A DNA stretch of 64,000 nt, taken from assembly GCF_014205225.1 (NCBI RefSeq), contig NZ_JACHNB010000001.1, positions 5,003,501 to 5,067,500 of the forward strand. Reading direction: 5' to 3'. Positions 16,201 through 24,234 of this stretch are shown here, in pieces (position 1 is the first letter of the stretch; the number at the start of each line of letters is the position of its first letter). This DNA is from Actinoplanes octamycinicus. Its GTDB lineage: Bacteria; Actinomycetota; Actinomycetes; Mycobacteriales; Micromonosporaceae. The translations under genes and the position numbers were made by a program. The notes under the pieces were generated by a model. The model worked only from the letters and a program-made list of their open reading frames with translations, made no database searches and was not told the DNA's origin.

Positions 16201-16837
16201 CCGCTACTCGCCGTTCACGATCAACGTGGAGCGGCTCAAGCCGTGGCACACGATCACCGGCCGGCAGCACTTCTTCGTCGAGCACGACTGGGTCGCCGAG
16301 CTGGGCGAGCAGCTGCCCGGGTTCCGGCCGCCGCTGAACATGGCCCGGCACTTCGGCAAGCCGGGCGACGCGGTCGACGGCGGGGTGACCGTACGGTTCC
16401 TGACCCCGCACGCCAAGTGGTCGATCCACTCGATGTACCACGACAACGAGCTGATGCTCGCGCTGTCCCGCGGCGGACCGGTGATCTGGATGAGCGTCCC
16501 GGACGCCCAGAAGATCGGGGTCCGGGACAACGACTGGATCGAGGCGCACAACCGCAACGGCGTCGTGGTGGCGCGGGCCGTGGTCAGCCACCGGATGCCG
16601 GAGGGCACGGTCTTCCAGTACCACTCGCCGGAACGCACGGTGAACGTCCCCAAGGCGGAGAAGTCCGGCAGGCGCGGCGGTTACCACAACTCGATGACCC
16701 GGCTGCTGATCAAGCCGACCCATCTGGCCGGTGGGCACGCCCAGCTCACCTACGCCTTCAACTACTACGGCCCGATCGGCAGCCAGCGCGACGAGATCAC
16801 CGTGATCCGCCGCCGTACGCAGGAGGTTGAGTACTGA
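13262..16837 (+). CDS. narG: Respiratory nitrate reductase, alpha subunit
   Basis: 1191 residues, full family length. It reduces nitrate to nitrite at a bis-MGD molybdenum centre on the cytoplasmic side of the membrane. The N-terminal FS0 iron-sulfur site is HGVNCTGSCSWNVF with the later PRGCPRG cysteine, and there is no twin-arginine signal, as expected for NarG. The Mo-ligand aspartate is probably D241 in WGDQTDVPE. Further family blocks are WGSNIPVTRTPDAHF and GANQWFHSDMTYR. The GTG at 13262 is preceded by GGGAG. It is the first gene of narGHJI; each junction overlaps by 1-4 bp. The DosR-like box 97 bp upstream suggests control by oxygen limitation. Confidence 0.98.
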   Translation: MSPEPAAPLLAARRFLTRETVADHGRTLHQVSDNDWDAFYRDRWKYDKVVRSTHGVNCTGSCSWNVFVRDGLITWEHQATDYPTTGPDAPDYEPRGCPRGASFSWYEYSPSRVRHPYLRGTLAEMFREARARLGDPVLAWAEIVETPLKARAYKSQRGRGGFVRASWDEAIEIAAAAHVYTTKTYGPDRVVGFSPIPAMSMASFAAGTRYHALLGGTLLSFYDWYADLPIASPQIWGDQTDVPEAGDWWNATYLMMWGSNIPVTRTPDAHFLAEARYKGTKVVAVSPDYADNVKFADDWLAPHPGTDGALAMAMGHVVLKEFFVDRQVPYFQDYVRKYTDLPFLVTIADGRVDRFLTAADLGDPDGSHKTVLLDSGTGEVVVPNGSLGFRYAEPGRWNLDLGDVVPALGIGGDETVAIELARFDVGDTEGGATVTRRVPVRRVGEHLVTTVYELVLAQYNVGGEDDLHTPAWQERITGVPAALATRIGREFARNAERSHGRSMIVLGAGANQWFHSDMTYRAFISLVTLTGCQGVNGGGWAHYVGQEKARPITGQQHMSFAFDWQRPMRHQASTPFWYLHTDQWRYERVPADELSSPLGTGRFKGMAFADTVAAAQRMGWSPGHPFFNRNPLDLADSAAAAGKPVQDYIVEELRAGRLTPVAEDPDDPANFPRCLTLWRANLLGSSGKGNEYFMRHLLGVEGSATATECGPGERPRDVTWRDEAPVGKLDLLTAIDFRMTNTGLHADLVLPAATWYEKHDISTTDMHPFVHAFSPAVEPAGEAHTDYDTFLALADKVSELAVTHLGTRTDVLAAPLQHDTPDELAMPSGRVRDWKFGECDPVPGRTMPKLITIERDYTQLGAKMRTVGPLLDKLGTTTKAITVDVQPEIDYLKHQNGTIDGRPSLATADRMCEAILALSGTTNGRLAHAGFAELEKRTGQRFTDYIEGHETDRITYADTQDAPQPVFTSPEWSGSEKGGRRYSPFTINVERLKPWHTITGRQHFFVEHDWVAELGEQLPGFRPPLNMARHFGKPGDAVDGGVTVRFLTPHAKWSIHSMYHDNELMLALSRGGPVIWMSVPDAQKIGVRDNDWIEAHNRNGVVVARAVVSHRMPEGTVFQYHSPERTVNVPKAEKSGRRGGYHNSMTRLLIKPTHLAGGHAQLTYAFNYYGPIGSQRDEITVIRRRTQEVEY

Positions 16838-18387
16838 TGCGGATCCGCGCCCAGATGGCGATGGTGATGAACCTCGACAAGTGCATCGGCTGCCACACCT
16901 GCTCGGTCACCTGCAAGCAGACCTGGACCAACCGGGAGGGCACCGAGTACGTCTGGTTCAACAACGTCGAGACCAAGCCCGGCATCGGGTACCCGAAGCA
17001 CTACGAGGACCAGGAGCGCTGGAAGGGCGGCTGGAAACTCGACAAGAAGGGCCGGCTGACGCTGCGCTCCGGCGGCCGGCTGGCCCGGCTCGGGCACATC
17101 TTCGCCAACCCGGACCTGCCGTCCATCGACGACTACTACGAGCCGGCCACCTTCGACAAGGACATCCTGGTCAACGCGCCGGGCGGGCTGACCGACACCC
17201 CGGTGAAGAAGCCCTACTCGAAGCTCACCGGCGAGCCGATGGCGATCACCTGGGGCGCGAACTGGGAGGACTCGCTCGGCGGCGACACCGCGCGGGAGGA
17301 CCCGAACCTGCGCCACCTCGCCGACAAGGTCACGTTCGAGTTCGAGAAGACGTTCCTGTTCCACCTGCCCCGGATCTGCGAGCACTGCCTCAACCCGGCC
17401 TGCGTCTCGGCCTGCCCGTCCGGCGCGATGTACAAGCGCGAGGAGGACGGCATCGTCCTGGTCGACCAGGACCGCTGCCGCGGCTGGCGGATGTGCGTCT
17501 CGGCCTGCCCGTACAAGAAGGTCTACGTCAACCACGCCACCGGCAAGGCGGAGAAGTGCACGTTCTGCTTCCCGCGCCTGGAGGCGGGGCAGCCGACGAT
17601 CTGCTCGGAGACGTGCGTCGGCCGGCTGCGCTACCTCGGCCTGCTCTGGTACGACGAGGACGCGGTGCTCGCCGCGGCCGGCGTGGAGAACGAAGCGGAC
17701 CTGCTGGACGCCCAGCGGTCGGTCTTCCTCGACCCGGCCGACCCGGCGGTGCAGCGGGCCGCCCGGGACGCCGGGATGCCGGAGGACTGGATCGAGGCGG
17801 CCGCCCACTCGCCGGTCTGGAAGCTGATCGGCGAGTACCGGATCGCGCTGCCGCTGCACCCGGAGTACCGGACGCTGCCGATGGTCTGGTACGTGCCGCC
17901 GCTGTCCCCGGTGCTGGACGCGGCCGGGGCCGCCGGGCGCGACGACACCGACGCCGACGACATCTTCCACACCATCCGTGACCTGCGGATCCCGGTCGAG
18001 TACCTGGCCGAGCTGTTCACCGCCGGGGACGCCGAGGTGGCCGCCGGGGTGCTGATGAAACTGGCCGGGATGCGGGCCTACATGCGGACCCGGACCCTGG
18101 ACGGGACGGTCGCGCAGGAGCTGCTCGACGGGATCGGGATGACGGCCGAGCAGGTCGAGGCGATGTACCGGCTGCTCGCCATCGCCAAGTACGACGAGCG
18201 CTACGTGATCCCGGTCGCGCACACCAAGCAGGCCGCCGAGCTGGAGGCCCAGGCGACCGCGCAGAACGACTGCTCGCTGGACTGCTCGGGCGGGCCCGGC
18301 ATGGGTGGGCCGGCCGAGGACTTCCACCTGGTCAAGTCGGACGGCCGCCGCCGGCTGAGCATCAACCCGCTGCGGGGGCGGGCATGA
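16837..18387 (+). CDS. narH: Respiratory nitrate reductase, beta subunit
   Basis: 516 residues. The subunit carries four iron-sulfur clusters that pass electrons from NarI to NarG. The first ferredoxin-like motif is CIGCHTCSVTCKQTW at the N-terminus; the others are CEHCLNPACVSACPSG, CRGWRMCVSACPYKK (Trp in place of a cysteine, the mark of the 3Fe-4S cluster) and CTFCFPRLEAGQPTICSETC. The start ATG overlaps the narG stop by one base. The C-terminal part, with AEDFHLVKSDGRRR, is ordinary for actinobacterial NarH. Confidence 0.98.
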   Translation: MRIRAQMAMVMNLDKCIGCHTCSVTCKQTWTNREGTEYVWFNNVETKPGIGYPKHYEDQERWKGGWKLDKKGRLTLRSGGRLARLGHIFANPDLPSIDDYYEPATFDKDILVNAPGGLTDTPVKKPYSKLTGEPMAITWGANWEDSLGGDTAREDPNLRHLADKVTFEFEKTFLFHLPRICEHCLNPACVSACPSGAMYKREEDGIVLVDQDRCRGWRMCVSACPYKKVYVNHATGKAEKCTFCFPRLEAGQPTICSETCVGRLRYLGLLWYDEDAVLAAAGVENEADLLDAQRSVFLDPADPAVQRAARDAGMPEDWIEAAAHSPVWKLIGEYRIALPLHPEYRTLPMVWYVPPLSPVLDAAGAAGRDDTDADDIFHTIRDLRIPVEYLAELFTAGDAEVAAGVLMKLAGMRAYMRTRTLDGTVAQELLDGIGMTAEQVEAMYRLLAIAKYDERYVIPVAHTKQAAELEAQATAQNDCSLDCSGGPGMGGPAEDFHLVKSDGRRRLSINPLRGRA

Positions 18388-19058
18388 GCGCCCCGGACCG
18401 CGCGCGGATCTTCCAGCTCGCCTCGCTGCTGCTCACCTACCCGGACGCCGAGCTGCTCGGGGCCGGCTCGGAGCTGCGGGCCGCCGCTGCGGAGATCGAG
18501 GACCGGCGGGCGCGGACGCTGTTCACCGAGTTCCTCGACTGGTGTCTCACGCAGAGCCCGATCGAGGCGCAGCGGCACTACGTGCAGACGTTCGACCTGC
18601 GGCGGAAGTCCGGGCTGTACCTGACGTACTACCTGCACGGCGACACCCGGAAGCGGGGGATGGCGCTGCTCATGCTCAAGCAGCGGTACCGGGCGCACGG
18701 ACTGCGGCTGGCCGGCGGCGAACTGCCCGACCTGCTGCCGGTGGTGCTGGAGTTCGCCGCGACGGCCGGGCCGGGGGACGGGGAGGCGCCGCTGCGGCAG
18801 CATCGGCAAGGGCTGGAGCTGCTGCGGGCGGCGCTGGGGGAGACGCTCACGCCGTACGCCAAAGTCCTGGAAGCCGTGTGTGCCGTCCTGCCGCAACTCT
18901 CCGATGCCGACCGTGCCGCCCTCGCGGCCCTCGCCTTCGACGGCCCGCCCGTCGAGACCGTCGGTCTCGACGCGGTCGGCCGCGGGCCGGCCCTCGCCCC
19001 TCGCGGGCCGGACCTCGCCCCCTATGCCACCTGCGGAACCGCGGAGGTCTCCCGATGA
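18384..19058 (+). CDS. narJ: Nitrate reductase molybdenum cofactor assembly chaperone
   Basis: 224 residues, a mostly helical protein of the NarJ/TorD type. Conserved blocks: QLASLLLTYPDAELL near the N-terminus, HYVQTFDLRRKSGLYLTYY in the middle, followed by GDTRKRGMALL. NarJ binds the NarG N-terminus and allows cofactor insertion before membrane attachment; it is not part of the final enzyme. The C-terminus is extended with Pro/Arg-rich sequence (AVGRGPALAPRGPDLAPYA). It overlaps narH and narI by 4 bp each. Confidence 0.96.
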   Translation: MSAPDRARIFQLASLLLTYPDAELLGAGSELRAAAAEIEDRRARTLFTEFLDWCLTQSPIEAQRHYVQTFDLRRKSGLYLTYYLHGDTRKRGMALLMLKQRYRAHGLRLAGGELPDLLPVVLEFAATAGPGDGEAPLRQHRQGLELLRAALGETLTPYAKVLEAVCAVLPQLSDADRAALAALAFDGPPVETVGLDAVGRGPALAPRGPDLAPYATCGTAEVSR

Positions 19059-19792
19059 ACACCCTGGTCTGGGTGGTGCTGCCGTATGCCTGCCTGGCCG
19101 TCTTCGTGGCCGGGCACGTCTGGCGGTGGCGTCATGATCAGTTCGGCTGGACCACGCACACCAGCCAGCTGCTGGAGAGCCGGCTGCTGCGGCTCGGATC
19201 GCCGATGTTCCACCTCGGCGCGTTCGGGGTGATCGGCGGGCACGCGATGGGCCTGCTCGTCCCGGCCTCGCTGACCGAGACGCTGGGCATCCCCGAGCAC
19301 CTCTACCACCAGGTCGCGGTCTGGGGCGGCACGGTCACCGGCATCGTCATGGTGGCCGGGCTGGCGCTGCTGATCGCGCGGCGGTTCGTCAGCGGCCGGG
19401 TCCGCCGGGTCACCACCCGGATGGACAAGGTGCTCTACGTCTTCCTGGCCGCCATGGTGGTGCTCGGGATGACCGCGACCGTGGGCGAGAACCTGCTCGG
19501 CTCCGGCTACGACTACCGGGAGACGATCGCGGTCTGGTTCCGCGGCGTCTTCTGGTTCCAGCCGCACACCGAGCTGATGACCGGCGCGCCGCTGGTCTAC
19601 CAGCTGCACGCGATCGGCGGGTTCCTGTTCCTGGCGCTCTGGCCGTTCACCCGGCTGGTGCACGTCTGGTCGGCGCCGCTCGCCTACCTCTGGCGGCCCT
19701 ACGTCGTCTACCGCGCCCGGCGCGGGCCGGTGCCGGCCGGGCCGCCGGCGCCCGCTGTGGTCCGGGACGCCGCGCGGCCGGCTGCCCGCTGA
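19055..19792 (+). CDS. narI: Respiratory nitrate reductase, gamma subunit (cytochrome b)
   Basis: 245 residues with five membrane helices, beginning MNTLVWVVLPYACLAVFVAG. It oxidises the quinol pool and anchors NarGH. Histidines in the second and fifth helices (FHLGAFGVIGGHAMG and QLHAIGGFLFLALWPFTRLVH) are the expected axial ligands of the two b hemes. The start overlaps the narJ stop by 4 bp. The C-terminus has a Pro/Arg-rich tail. An imperfect hairpin flanked by TTTTC and GGAAAA follows the stop and could end the operon transcript. Confidence 0.97.
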   Translation: MNTLVWVVLPYACLAVFVAGHVWRWRHDQFGWTTHTSQLLESRLLRLGSPMFHLGAFGVIGGHAMGLLVPASLTETLGIPEHLYHQVAVWGGTVTGIVMVAGLALLIARRFVSGRVRRVTTRMDKVLYVFLAAMVVLGMTATVGENLLGSGYDYRETIAVWFRGVFWFQPHTELMTGAPLVYQLHAIGGFLFLALWPFTRLVHVWSAPLAYLWRPYVVYRARRGPVPAGPPAPAVVRDAARPAAR

Positions 19793-19889
19793 GACTGTTT
19801 TCGGTACGACCGGAGCGGCCGGCGGCCACCGGAAAATGTCACAGGGTCGTCCTAGGGTGAGAGCGACTTCTTCCGATGGGGGTTTTGCC

Positions 19890-20450
19890 ATGACGACTCT
19901 GTCCGACCGGCCCGGCACCGCGTTGCTCGTCATCGACGTGCAGCGCGGCGTGCTGGAGGACGCGTTCAACCGGGACGCCGTGATCGCCAACATCGCCGCC
20001 CTGGTGGAGCGGGCCCGCTTCGAGCAGGTCCCGGTGGTCTGGGTGCAACACTCCGACGAGGAGAACCTGCCGCTGCACAGCCCCCAGTGGGAGTATGTGG
20101 CGGAGCTGCCCCAGGCCGACGGCGAGCCGGTGGTGCACAAGAAATACGGGGACGCCTTCGAGGCCACCGACCTCGAGGAGCGGCTCGCCGAGCGGCGGGT
20201 CGGCCGGCTCGTGGTGACCGGCGCGTCCTCCGACGCCTGCATCCGCTCGACCATCCACGGCGCCTTCACCCGGGGCTATGACGTGACGCTGGTCAGCGAC
20301 GCGCACACCACCGGGGACCTGAGCAAGTGGGGCGCGCCCAGCCCGGAGCTGGTGGTCGCGCACACCAACCTGTACTGGGACTACACGAGCGCGCCCGGCC
20401 GCACCGCCGGGACGGCGCCGACTGCGGGGGTCAGCTTCGCCGCCGGATGA
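19890..20450 (+). CDS. Isochorismatase-family cysteine hydrolase
   Basis: 186 residues. The catalytic triad of the family is visible: Asp in ALLVIDVQRGV, Lys in VVHKKYGDAF and Cys in TGASSDACIRST, with the cis-peptide-type loop just before the cysteine. Members hydrolyse isochorismate, nicotinamide, N-carbamoyl compounds or ureidoacrylate; the substrate here is not evident. The ATG at 19890 fits the family N-terminus; a GGGGG stretch lies about 10 bases upstream. It is followed after 19 bp by a CMD-like gene. Confidence 0.9.
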   Translation: MTTLSDRPGTALLVIDVQRGVLEDAFNRDAVIANIAALVERARFEQVPVVWVQHSDEENLPLHSPQWEYVAELPQADGEPVVHKKYGDAFEATDLEERLAERRVGRLVVTGASSDACIRSTIHGAFTRGYDVTLVSDAHTTGDLSKWGAPSPELVVAHTNLYWDYTSAPGRTAGTAPTAGVSFAAG

Positions 20451-20469
20451 TCCGTCGTAGCGTGTGGGC

Positions 20470-20790
20470 ATGGACGACGCCTACCTGCCCCAGGTCTATC
20501 AGCAGTTCCTCGGCCGCTTCCCGGAGGTGGCCGAGGCGCAGGGCGCGCTCGCGCAGGTGGTGCGCGAGCGCAGCCCGTTCGATCCGCGCACCGATCGGCT
20601 GCTCCGGCTGGCCATGGCGATCGGGGCGCAGGCCGAGGGCGCGGTGCGCTCCAACGTCCGCAAGGCGCTCGAGCACGGCGCCACGCTGGACGAGGTGCGG
20701 GCGGTGGCCCTGGGCGCGATCACCACGTGTGGTTTCCCCACCGCGATCGCCGCGATGGGCTGGATAGAGGAAGTCGCAGAGGCACAGTGA
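20470..20790 (+). CDS. Carboxymuconolactone decarboxylase (AhpD-like) family protein without the CxxC pair
   Basis: 106 residues from the ATG at 20470. A TAGCGT -10 box at 20458-20463 would start transcription at or next to this ATG, so the message is likely leaderless; a GTG 6 bases earlier is the alternative. The helical CMD fold is visible: PFDPRTDRLLRLAMAIGAQA, then VRSNVRKALEHGATLDEVRAVALGAI. The active-site CxxC-x3-H of AhpD is absent; the only cysteine is in ITTCGFPTA. It is therefore not a thiol peroxidase partner. The stop overlaps the methyltransferase start. Confidence 0.8.
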   Translation: MDDAYLPQVYQQFLGRFPEVAEAQGALAQVVRERSPFDPRTDRLLRLAMAIGAQAEGAVRSNVRKALEHGATLDEVRAVALGAITTCGFPTAIAAMGWIEEVAEAQ

Positions 20791-21380
20791 CGGTGGAGAA
20801 CGGGTGGCTGCGGAAGATCGCCGAGGACCCGGGGCATTCGCAGTGGTACATCAAGCGGTTCCGGGACATGGCCGCCCAGGGGCACGACCTGGTCGGTGAG
20901 GCCCGCCTCGTCGACACCATGGTGCCGCGCGGGGCGCGGATCCTGGACGCCGGCTGCGGGCCCGGCCGGATCGGCGGCCACCTGGCGACGCTCGGGCATG
21001 AGGTGACCGGCGTCGACCTGGACCCGGAGCTGATCGCCGCGGCCGTCGCCGACCATCCCGGGCCGGAGTGGCTGGTCGGCGACCTCTCCCAGCTGGAGTT
21101 GCCCGGGCCGCCGTTCGACGCGATCGTCTGCGCCGGGAACGTGATGACCTTCGCGGCTCCGGGCAGCCGGGTCGAGATCCTCCGGCGCTTCGCCCGGCAC
21201 CTGGCGCCCACCGGGCGGGCGGCGATCGGCTTCGGCGCCGGCCGGGGCTACTCCTTCGACGAATTCCTGGCGGACGTCGCGGCGGCCAGCCTCACCGCGG
21301 ACCTGCTGCTGAGCACGTGGGACCTGCGGCCCCTCACCCCGGAGTCGGACTTCCTGGTCGCGCTGCTCCGCCATCCCTGA
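20787..21380 (+). CDS. Class I SAM-dependent methyltransferase
   Basis: 197 residues. SAM-binding motif I is ILDAGCGPGRIGGHLA, followed by the acidic motif II residue in VTGVDLDPELIAAA and motif IV around PFDAIVCAGNVMTF. The GTG start overlaps the previous stop by 4 bp (GTGA). The acceptor is unknown. Small proteins of this form act on small molecules or nucleic acids, and the neighbours (CMD-like, cysteine hydrolase) suggest small-molecule chemistry, which is inference. Confidence 0.88.
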   Translation: MTVENGWLRKIAEDPGHSQWYIKRFRDMAAQGHDLVGEARLVDTMVPRGARILDAGCGPGRIGGHLATLGHEVTGVDLDPELIAAAVADHPGPEWLVGDLSQLELPGPPFDAIVCAGNVMTFAAPGSRVEILRRFARHLAPTGRAAIGFGAGRGYSFDEFLADVAAASLTADLLLSTWDLRPLTPESDFLVALLRHP

Positions 21381-21497
21381 CCGAGCCGCCACCCGCCGCA
21401 GCCCTCTACCGCCCGCGGCGGCTTCCGCCCGGCACCCCAGCACCCTTACTGCCCGGGGCGCCTTCCGCTCGGCACCCCCGGCCCCGCAGCGCTCCCA

Positions 21498-21610
21498 GCC
21501 CGGCGCCCTCCGCCTACCCCCCGGCCCCGCGGCGTTCCCAGCCCGGCGCCCTCCGCCTGCCCCCGGCCCCGCGGCGCTCTCAGCCCGGCGCCCTCCGCCT
21601 ACCCCGGCCG
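21498..21610. repeat. 42-bp direct repeats in the gap before narK
   Basis: GCCCGGCGCCCTCCGCCTAC starts at about 21498, 21541 and 21582, each followed by a CCCCGGCCCCGCGGCG-type segment. Weaker, older copies extend back to about 21420. The 567-bp gap 21381-21947 holds this array and then the narK promoter region, where two GGGAC half sites occur (21828 onward and, inverted, near 21850-21863). No convincing gene was seen in it. Confidence 0.75.
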
Positions 21611-21947
21611 GCGGCACACGGTTGGGAGCGCGCCCGGTTTGGGCGGCCCGTTCCGTTGGTAGCGGGCTTGCTGCGGAGGTGGTGGACGTGGGCCGGGCGG
21701 CGGTGACCGGCCCAGAGCGCCCGGGCAGGACAACGCGCGCCGCGGTGGCGCTGGTCCAGTCCGGGCATGTGGCGCTCGGGGTGCTCGACGCGGCAGACCG
21801 ATCCCGATCAGCCGGTCCGTGGGGACGGGACTTGGGGGTTCCGGAGGACGGGTCCAAGGTCCCTGTCTGCGCCGGTCAGGAGACGGGAGTGTGGTCATGC
21901 AGCGCCCGGCCGGTGGCCGGGGCGAGTGACGGACAGTGGAGTGGACC

Positions 21948-23180
21948 ATGAGCACAACCGTGGCCCGGGCGGCAGGCGTCGCCGGCGAGACGGCACCGCG
22001 GACGGCGCGGCGAGGGTTGATGCTGGCGCTGGCGACGATCGGGTTCGCCGTGAACTTCTGGGCGTGGGCGCTGCTCAGCCCGCTGGCCGCGAAGTTCCAG
22101 GCGGCGCTCGGACTGAGCTCGTTCCAGCAGGCGCTGCTGGTCGCGGTGCCGGTCGTGGTCGGGTCGCTGGGCCGGATCCCGGTCGGGGCGCTGACCGACC
22201 GGTTCGGCGGACGGGTCATGTTCCCGCTCGTCTCGCTCGCCACCGTGGTCCCGGTGCTCTTCCTCGGCCTGGTCGGCCACGACTCGCTCACCGCGCTGCT
22301 GGTCGGCGGCTTCTTCCTGGGCATCGGTGGAACGGCCTTCGCGGTCGGCGTCCCGTTCGTGAACGCCTGGTTCCCGCCGGAGCGCCGCGGTCTCGCGGTC
22401 GGCATCTTCGGCGCCGGCATGGGTGGCACCGCGATCAGCGCGCTCACCACCGTCCGGCTGGTGACCGTGGGCAGCACCGCCACCCCGTTCATCCTGACCG
22501 CGATCATGCTGGTCGCCTACGCCGTCGTCGCCTGGCTGCTGCTGCGGGACGCGCCCGGCCGGGTCGTTCCGACGGCGCCGCTGACCCAGCGGCTCGGCGC
22601 CACCCTGCGGCTGCGGGTCACCTGGCAGGCGTCGGCGCTCTACGCGGTCGCCTTCGGCGGGTACGTCGCCTTCTCGGTCTACCTGCCGGCCTACCTGAAG
22701 ACCGCCTACACCCTGACCCCGGCCGACGCGGCCAACCGGATGGCCGGGTTCGTGCTGCTCGCCGTCGTGATGCGGCCGGTCGGCGGCTGGCTGGCCGACC
22801 GGTTCGCGGCCAGCCGGGTGCTCGCGGTGGCCCTCGGCGTGGTGGTCCTCGGCGCGGTCGCCCAGGCCTTCACCCCGGGCCTGGCCCCGATCGGCACGGT
22901 CGCCTTCCTGGCCATGGCCGCCGCGCTCGGCGCCGGCAGCGGTGCGACCTTCGCCCTGGTCGCCCAGCTCGCCCCGGCCCAGCAGGTCGGCTCGGTCACC
23001 GGCGTGGTCGGCGCGGCCGGCGGTCTCGGCGGCTTCGTCCCGCCGCTGGTGATGGGCATGATCTACGGCCACTTCCAGTCCTACGCCCTGGGCCTCGCCC
23101 TGCTCGGCGTGGTCGCCCTGGCCGCCCTGCTCCTGGACATCCTGTCGGTCGGCCGCCGCTCGGCCGCCGCTCAGCCCTGA
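21948..23180 (+). CDS. narK: Nitrate/nitrite transporter, NarK/NNP family
   Basis: 410 residues, twelve-helix major facilitator. The nitrate-family signature appears twice in Gly-rich helices: GVPFVNAWFPPERRGLAVGIFGAGMGGTAI and the region around QQVGSVTGVVGAAGGLGGF, and the MFS loop motif is GALTDRFGGR. Position next to narGHJI supports import of nitrate or nitrate/nitrite exchange for respiration. The ATG at 21948 is used; GGACAGTGGAGTGG just upstream serves as a poor ribosome site. Its own promoter lies in the preceding long gap, and GGGAC half sites there could allow co-control with nar. Confidence 0.9.
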   Translation: MSTTVARAAGVAGETAPRTARRGLMLALATIGFAVNFWAWALLSPLAAKFQAALGLSSFQQALLVAVPVVVGSLGRIPVGALTDRFGGRVMFPLVSLATVVPVLFLGLVGHDSLTALLVGGFFLGIGGTAFAVGVPFVNAWFPPERRGLAVGIFGAGMGGTAISALTTVRLVTVGSTATPFILTAIMLVAYAVVAWLLLRDAPGRVVPTAPLTQRLGATLRLRVTWQASALYAVAFGGYVAFSVYLPAYLKTAYTLTPADAANRMAGFVLLAVVMRPVGGWLADRFAASRVLAVALGVVVLGAVAQAFTPGLAPIGTVAFLAMAAALGAGSGATFALVAQLAPAQQVGSVTGVVGAAGGLGGFVPPLVMGMIYGHFQSYALGLALLGVVALAALLLDILSVGRRSAAAQP

Positions 23181-23245
23181 CCCGGCCGCCGGGCCGCCCG
23201 CCCGGCAGCCGTCGGCCGGGCGGACCGCTCTCGCCCGACCCGGGA

Positions 23246-23284
23246 ACCGCGGCCCGCCGGCCTCATCCACCGGCGGGCCGCGGT
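23246..23284. terminator. Bidirectional hairpin terminator between narK and the minus-strand pair
   Basis: Perfect 15-bp stem (ACCGCGGCCCGCCGG / CCGGCGGGCCGCGGT) with a 9-base loop, followed by CTTTTG. It stands between convergent genes ending at 23180 and 23308. Confidence 0.85.
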
Positions 23285-23307
23285 CTTTTGCCGTGTCGAC
23301 GGGGTGG

Positions 23308-24234
23308 TCAGTGCCAGGTGCGGTGGCGGGCTCGATCGACGGCGATCTGGAAGGACAGCTCGAAGCGGTGGGCCGGGTTGGCGTGGTACCAGCGGAGCGT
23401 CTGCAGGACGAGCACCGGGTCCGCGGCCAGCCAGGGGATCTGGATGGTCACGCAGTCCGAGGTCCGGAACAAGGAAGGCCTGACGCGAGCGGTCGGAACA
23501 GGGCCTTCTGGGAGCGCGACCAGCGAAAGATCGGCTGAGACCGCGGAGGGGGAGGTAGCGGAAGGGAAGGTCGCGGAGGGGGAGGCCGCGGAAGGGAAAG
23601 TCGCGGAGGCGGAGGTAGCGGAGGGGGAAGCCGCAGGGGCCGCTGGGAGCGTGATCACCGGGATGCGGGCCTGCTCGTCCGGGACCACTTCGCGGATCGA
23701 CTGCCAGGGGACGAACTGCTCGGTCCGGATACCGCGGTGATACACGCCGTCCGGGGTGAGCGCCAGCCGCCCCGGCGCGTGCCGGAGCAGCACATACAGC
23801 GCCGACGCGCTGAGCAGCGCTCCCACGGCTAGCGGCGGGGTGCGCAGCGCCAGCGCCGCCTGGGCCAGGGTGAGCAGGGTCAGGAAAGCGGAATACCAGT
23901 AGTAGAGCCGCCGCGAGTAGCCGAAGGTCAGCCCGGGCGTGCCGTCGTCGATCCGGGTGATCCGCATCCGGTCGCCGGTGTTGTGCGGGCGCACCCAGAG
24001 GTTCAGCAGCAGGCCGAACAGGTGCCCGAGCAGCAGCACGGCGATCCCGCAGGCCAGCGCGGCCCCGGCGTCGCCGGCGATTGCCGACCAGACGGCGGCG
24101 GCGAGCAACAACACGGCGACGACGCCGCTGCCGACGGTGGCCTGTGCCAGACGCGGTGACGGGCGGCAGTCCCGCCACGGTGACGGGTCGGCGGTGATCG
24201 GGGTGGTGCGCGGCAGGTCGAAGTAGAGGGTCAT
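23308..24234 (-). CDS. Membrane protein with PH-like cytoplasmic domain and Ser/Ala/Pro repeat insert
   Basis: 308 residues from the ATG at 24234, which overlaps the stop of the upstream gene by 4 bp. Two hydrophobic pairs are visible (VVAVLLLAAAVWSAIAGDAG with ALACGIAVLLLGHLFGLLLN; LYYWYSAFLTLLTLAQAALAL with LAVGALLSASALYVLL). They are followed by a strand-rich segment (RLALTPDGVYHRGIRTEQFV, PWQSIREVV) that looks like a small PH-type domain. A run of about 40 residues made of PSATS/PSAAS-type repeats splits this domain, and the C-terminal part resumes with DCVTIQIPWLAADP. I do not know the function. Confidence 0.7.
   Translation of the reverse strand: MTLYFDLPRTTPITADPSPWRDCRPSPRLAQATVGSGVVAVLLLAAAVWSAIAGDAGAALACGIAVLLLGHLFGLLLNLWVRPHNTGDRMRITRIDDGTPGLTFGYSRRLYYWYSAFLTLLTLAQAALALRTPPLAVGALLSASALYVLLRHAPGRLALTPDGVYHRGIRTEQFVPWQSIREVVPDEQARIPVITLPAAPAASPSATSASATFPSAASPSATFPSATSPSAVSADLSLVALPEGPVPTARVRPSLFRTSDCVTIQIPWLAADPVLVLQTLRWYHANPAHRFELSFQIAVDRARHRTWH

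Noticed and set aside
13265..16738. 1157-residue open frame antisense to narG
   Set aside because: The narG frame carries all conserved blocks; the antisense frame has no recognisable domain and arises from third-position GC.
21622..21951. 109-residue frame just before narK
   Set aside because: No ribosome site, no similarity to a known family, and it lies in a GC-rich repeat and promoter region.
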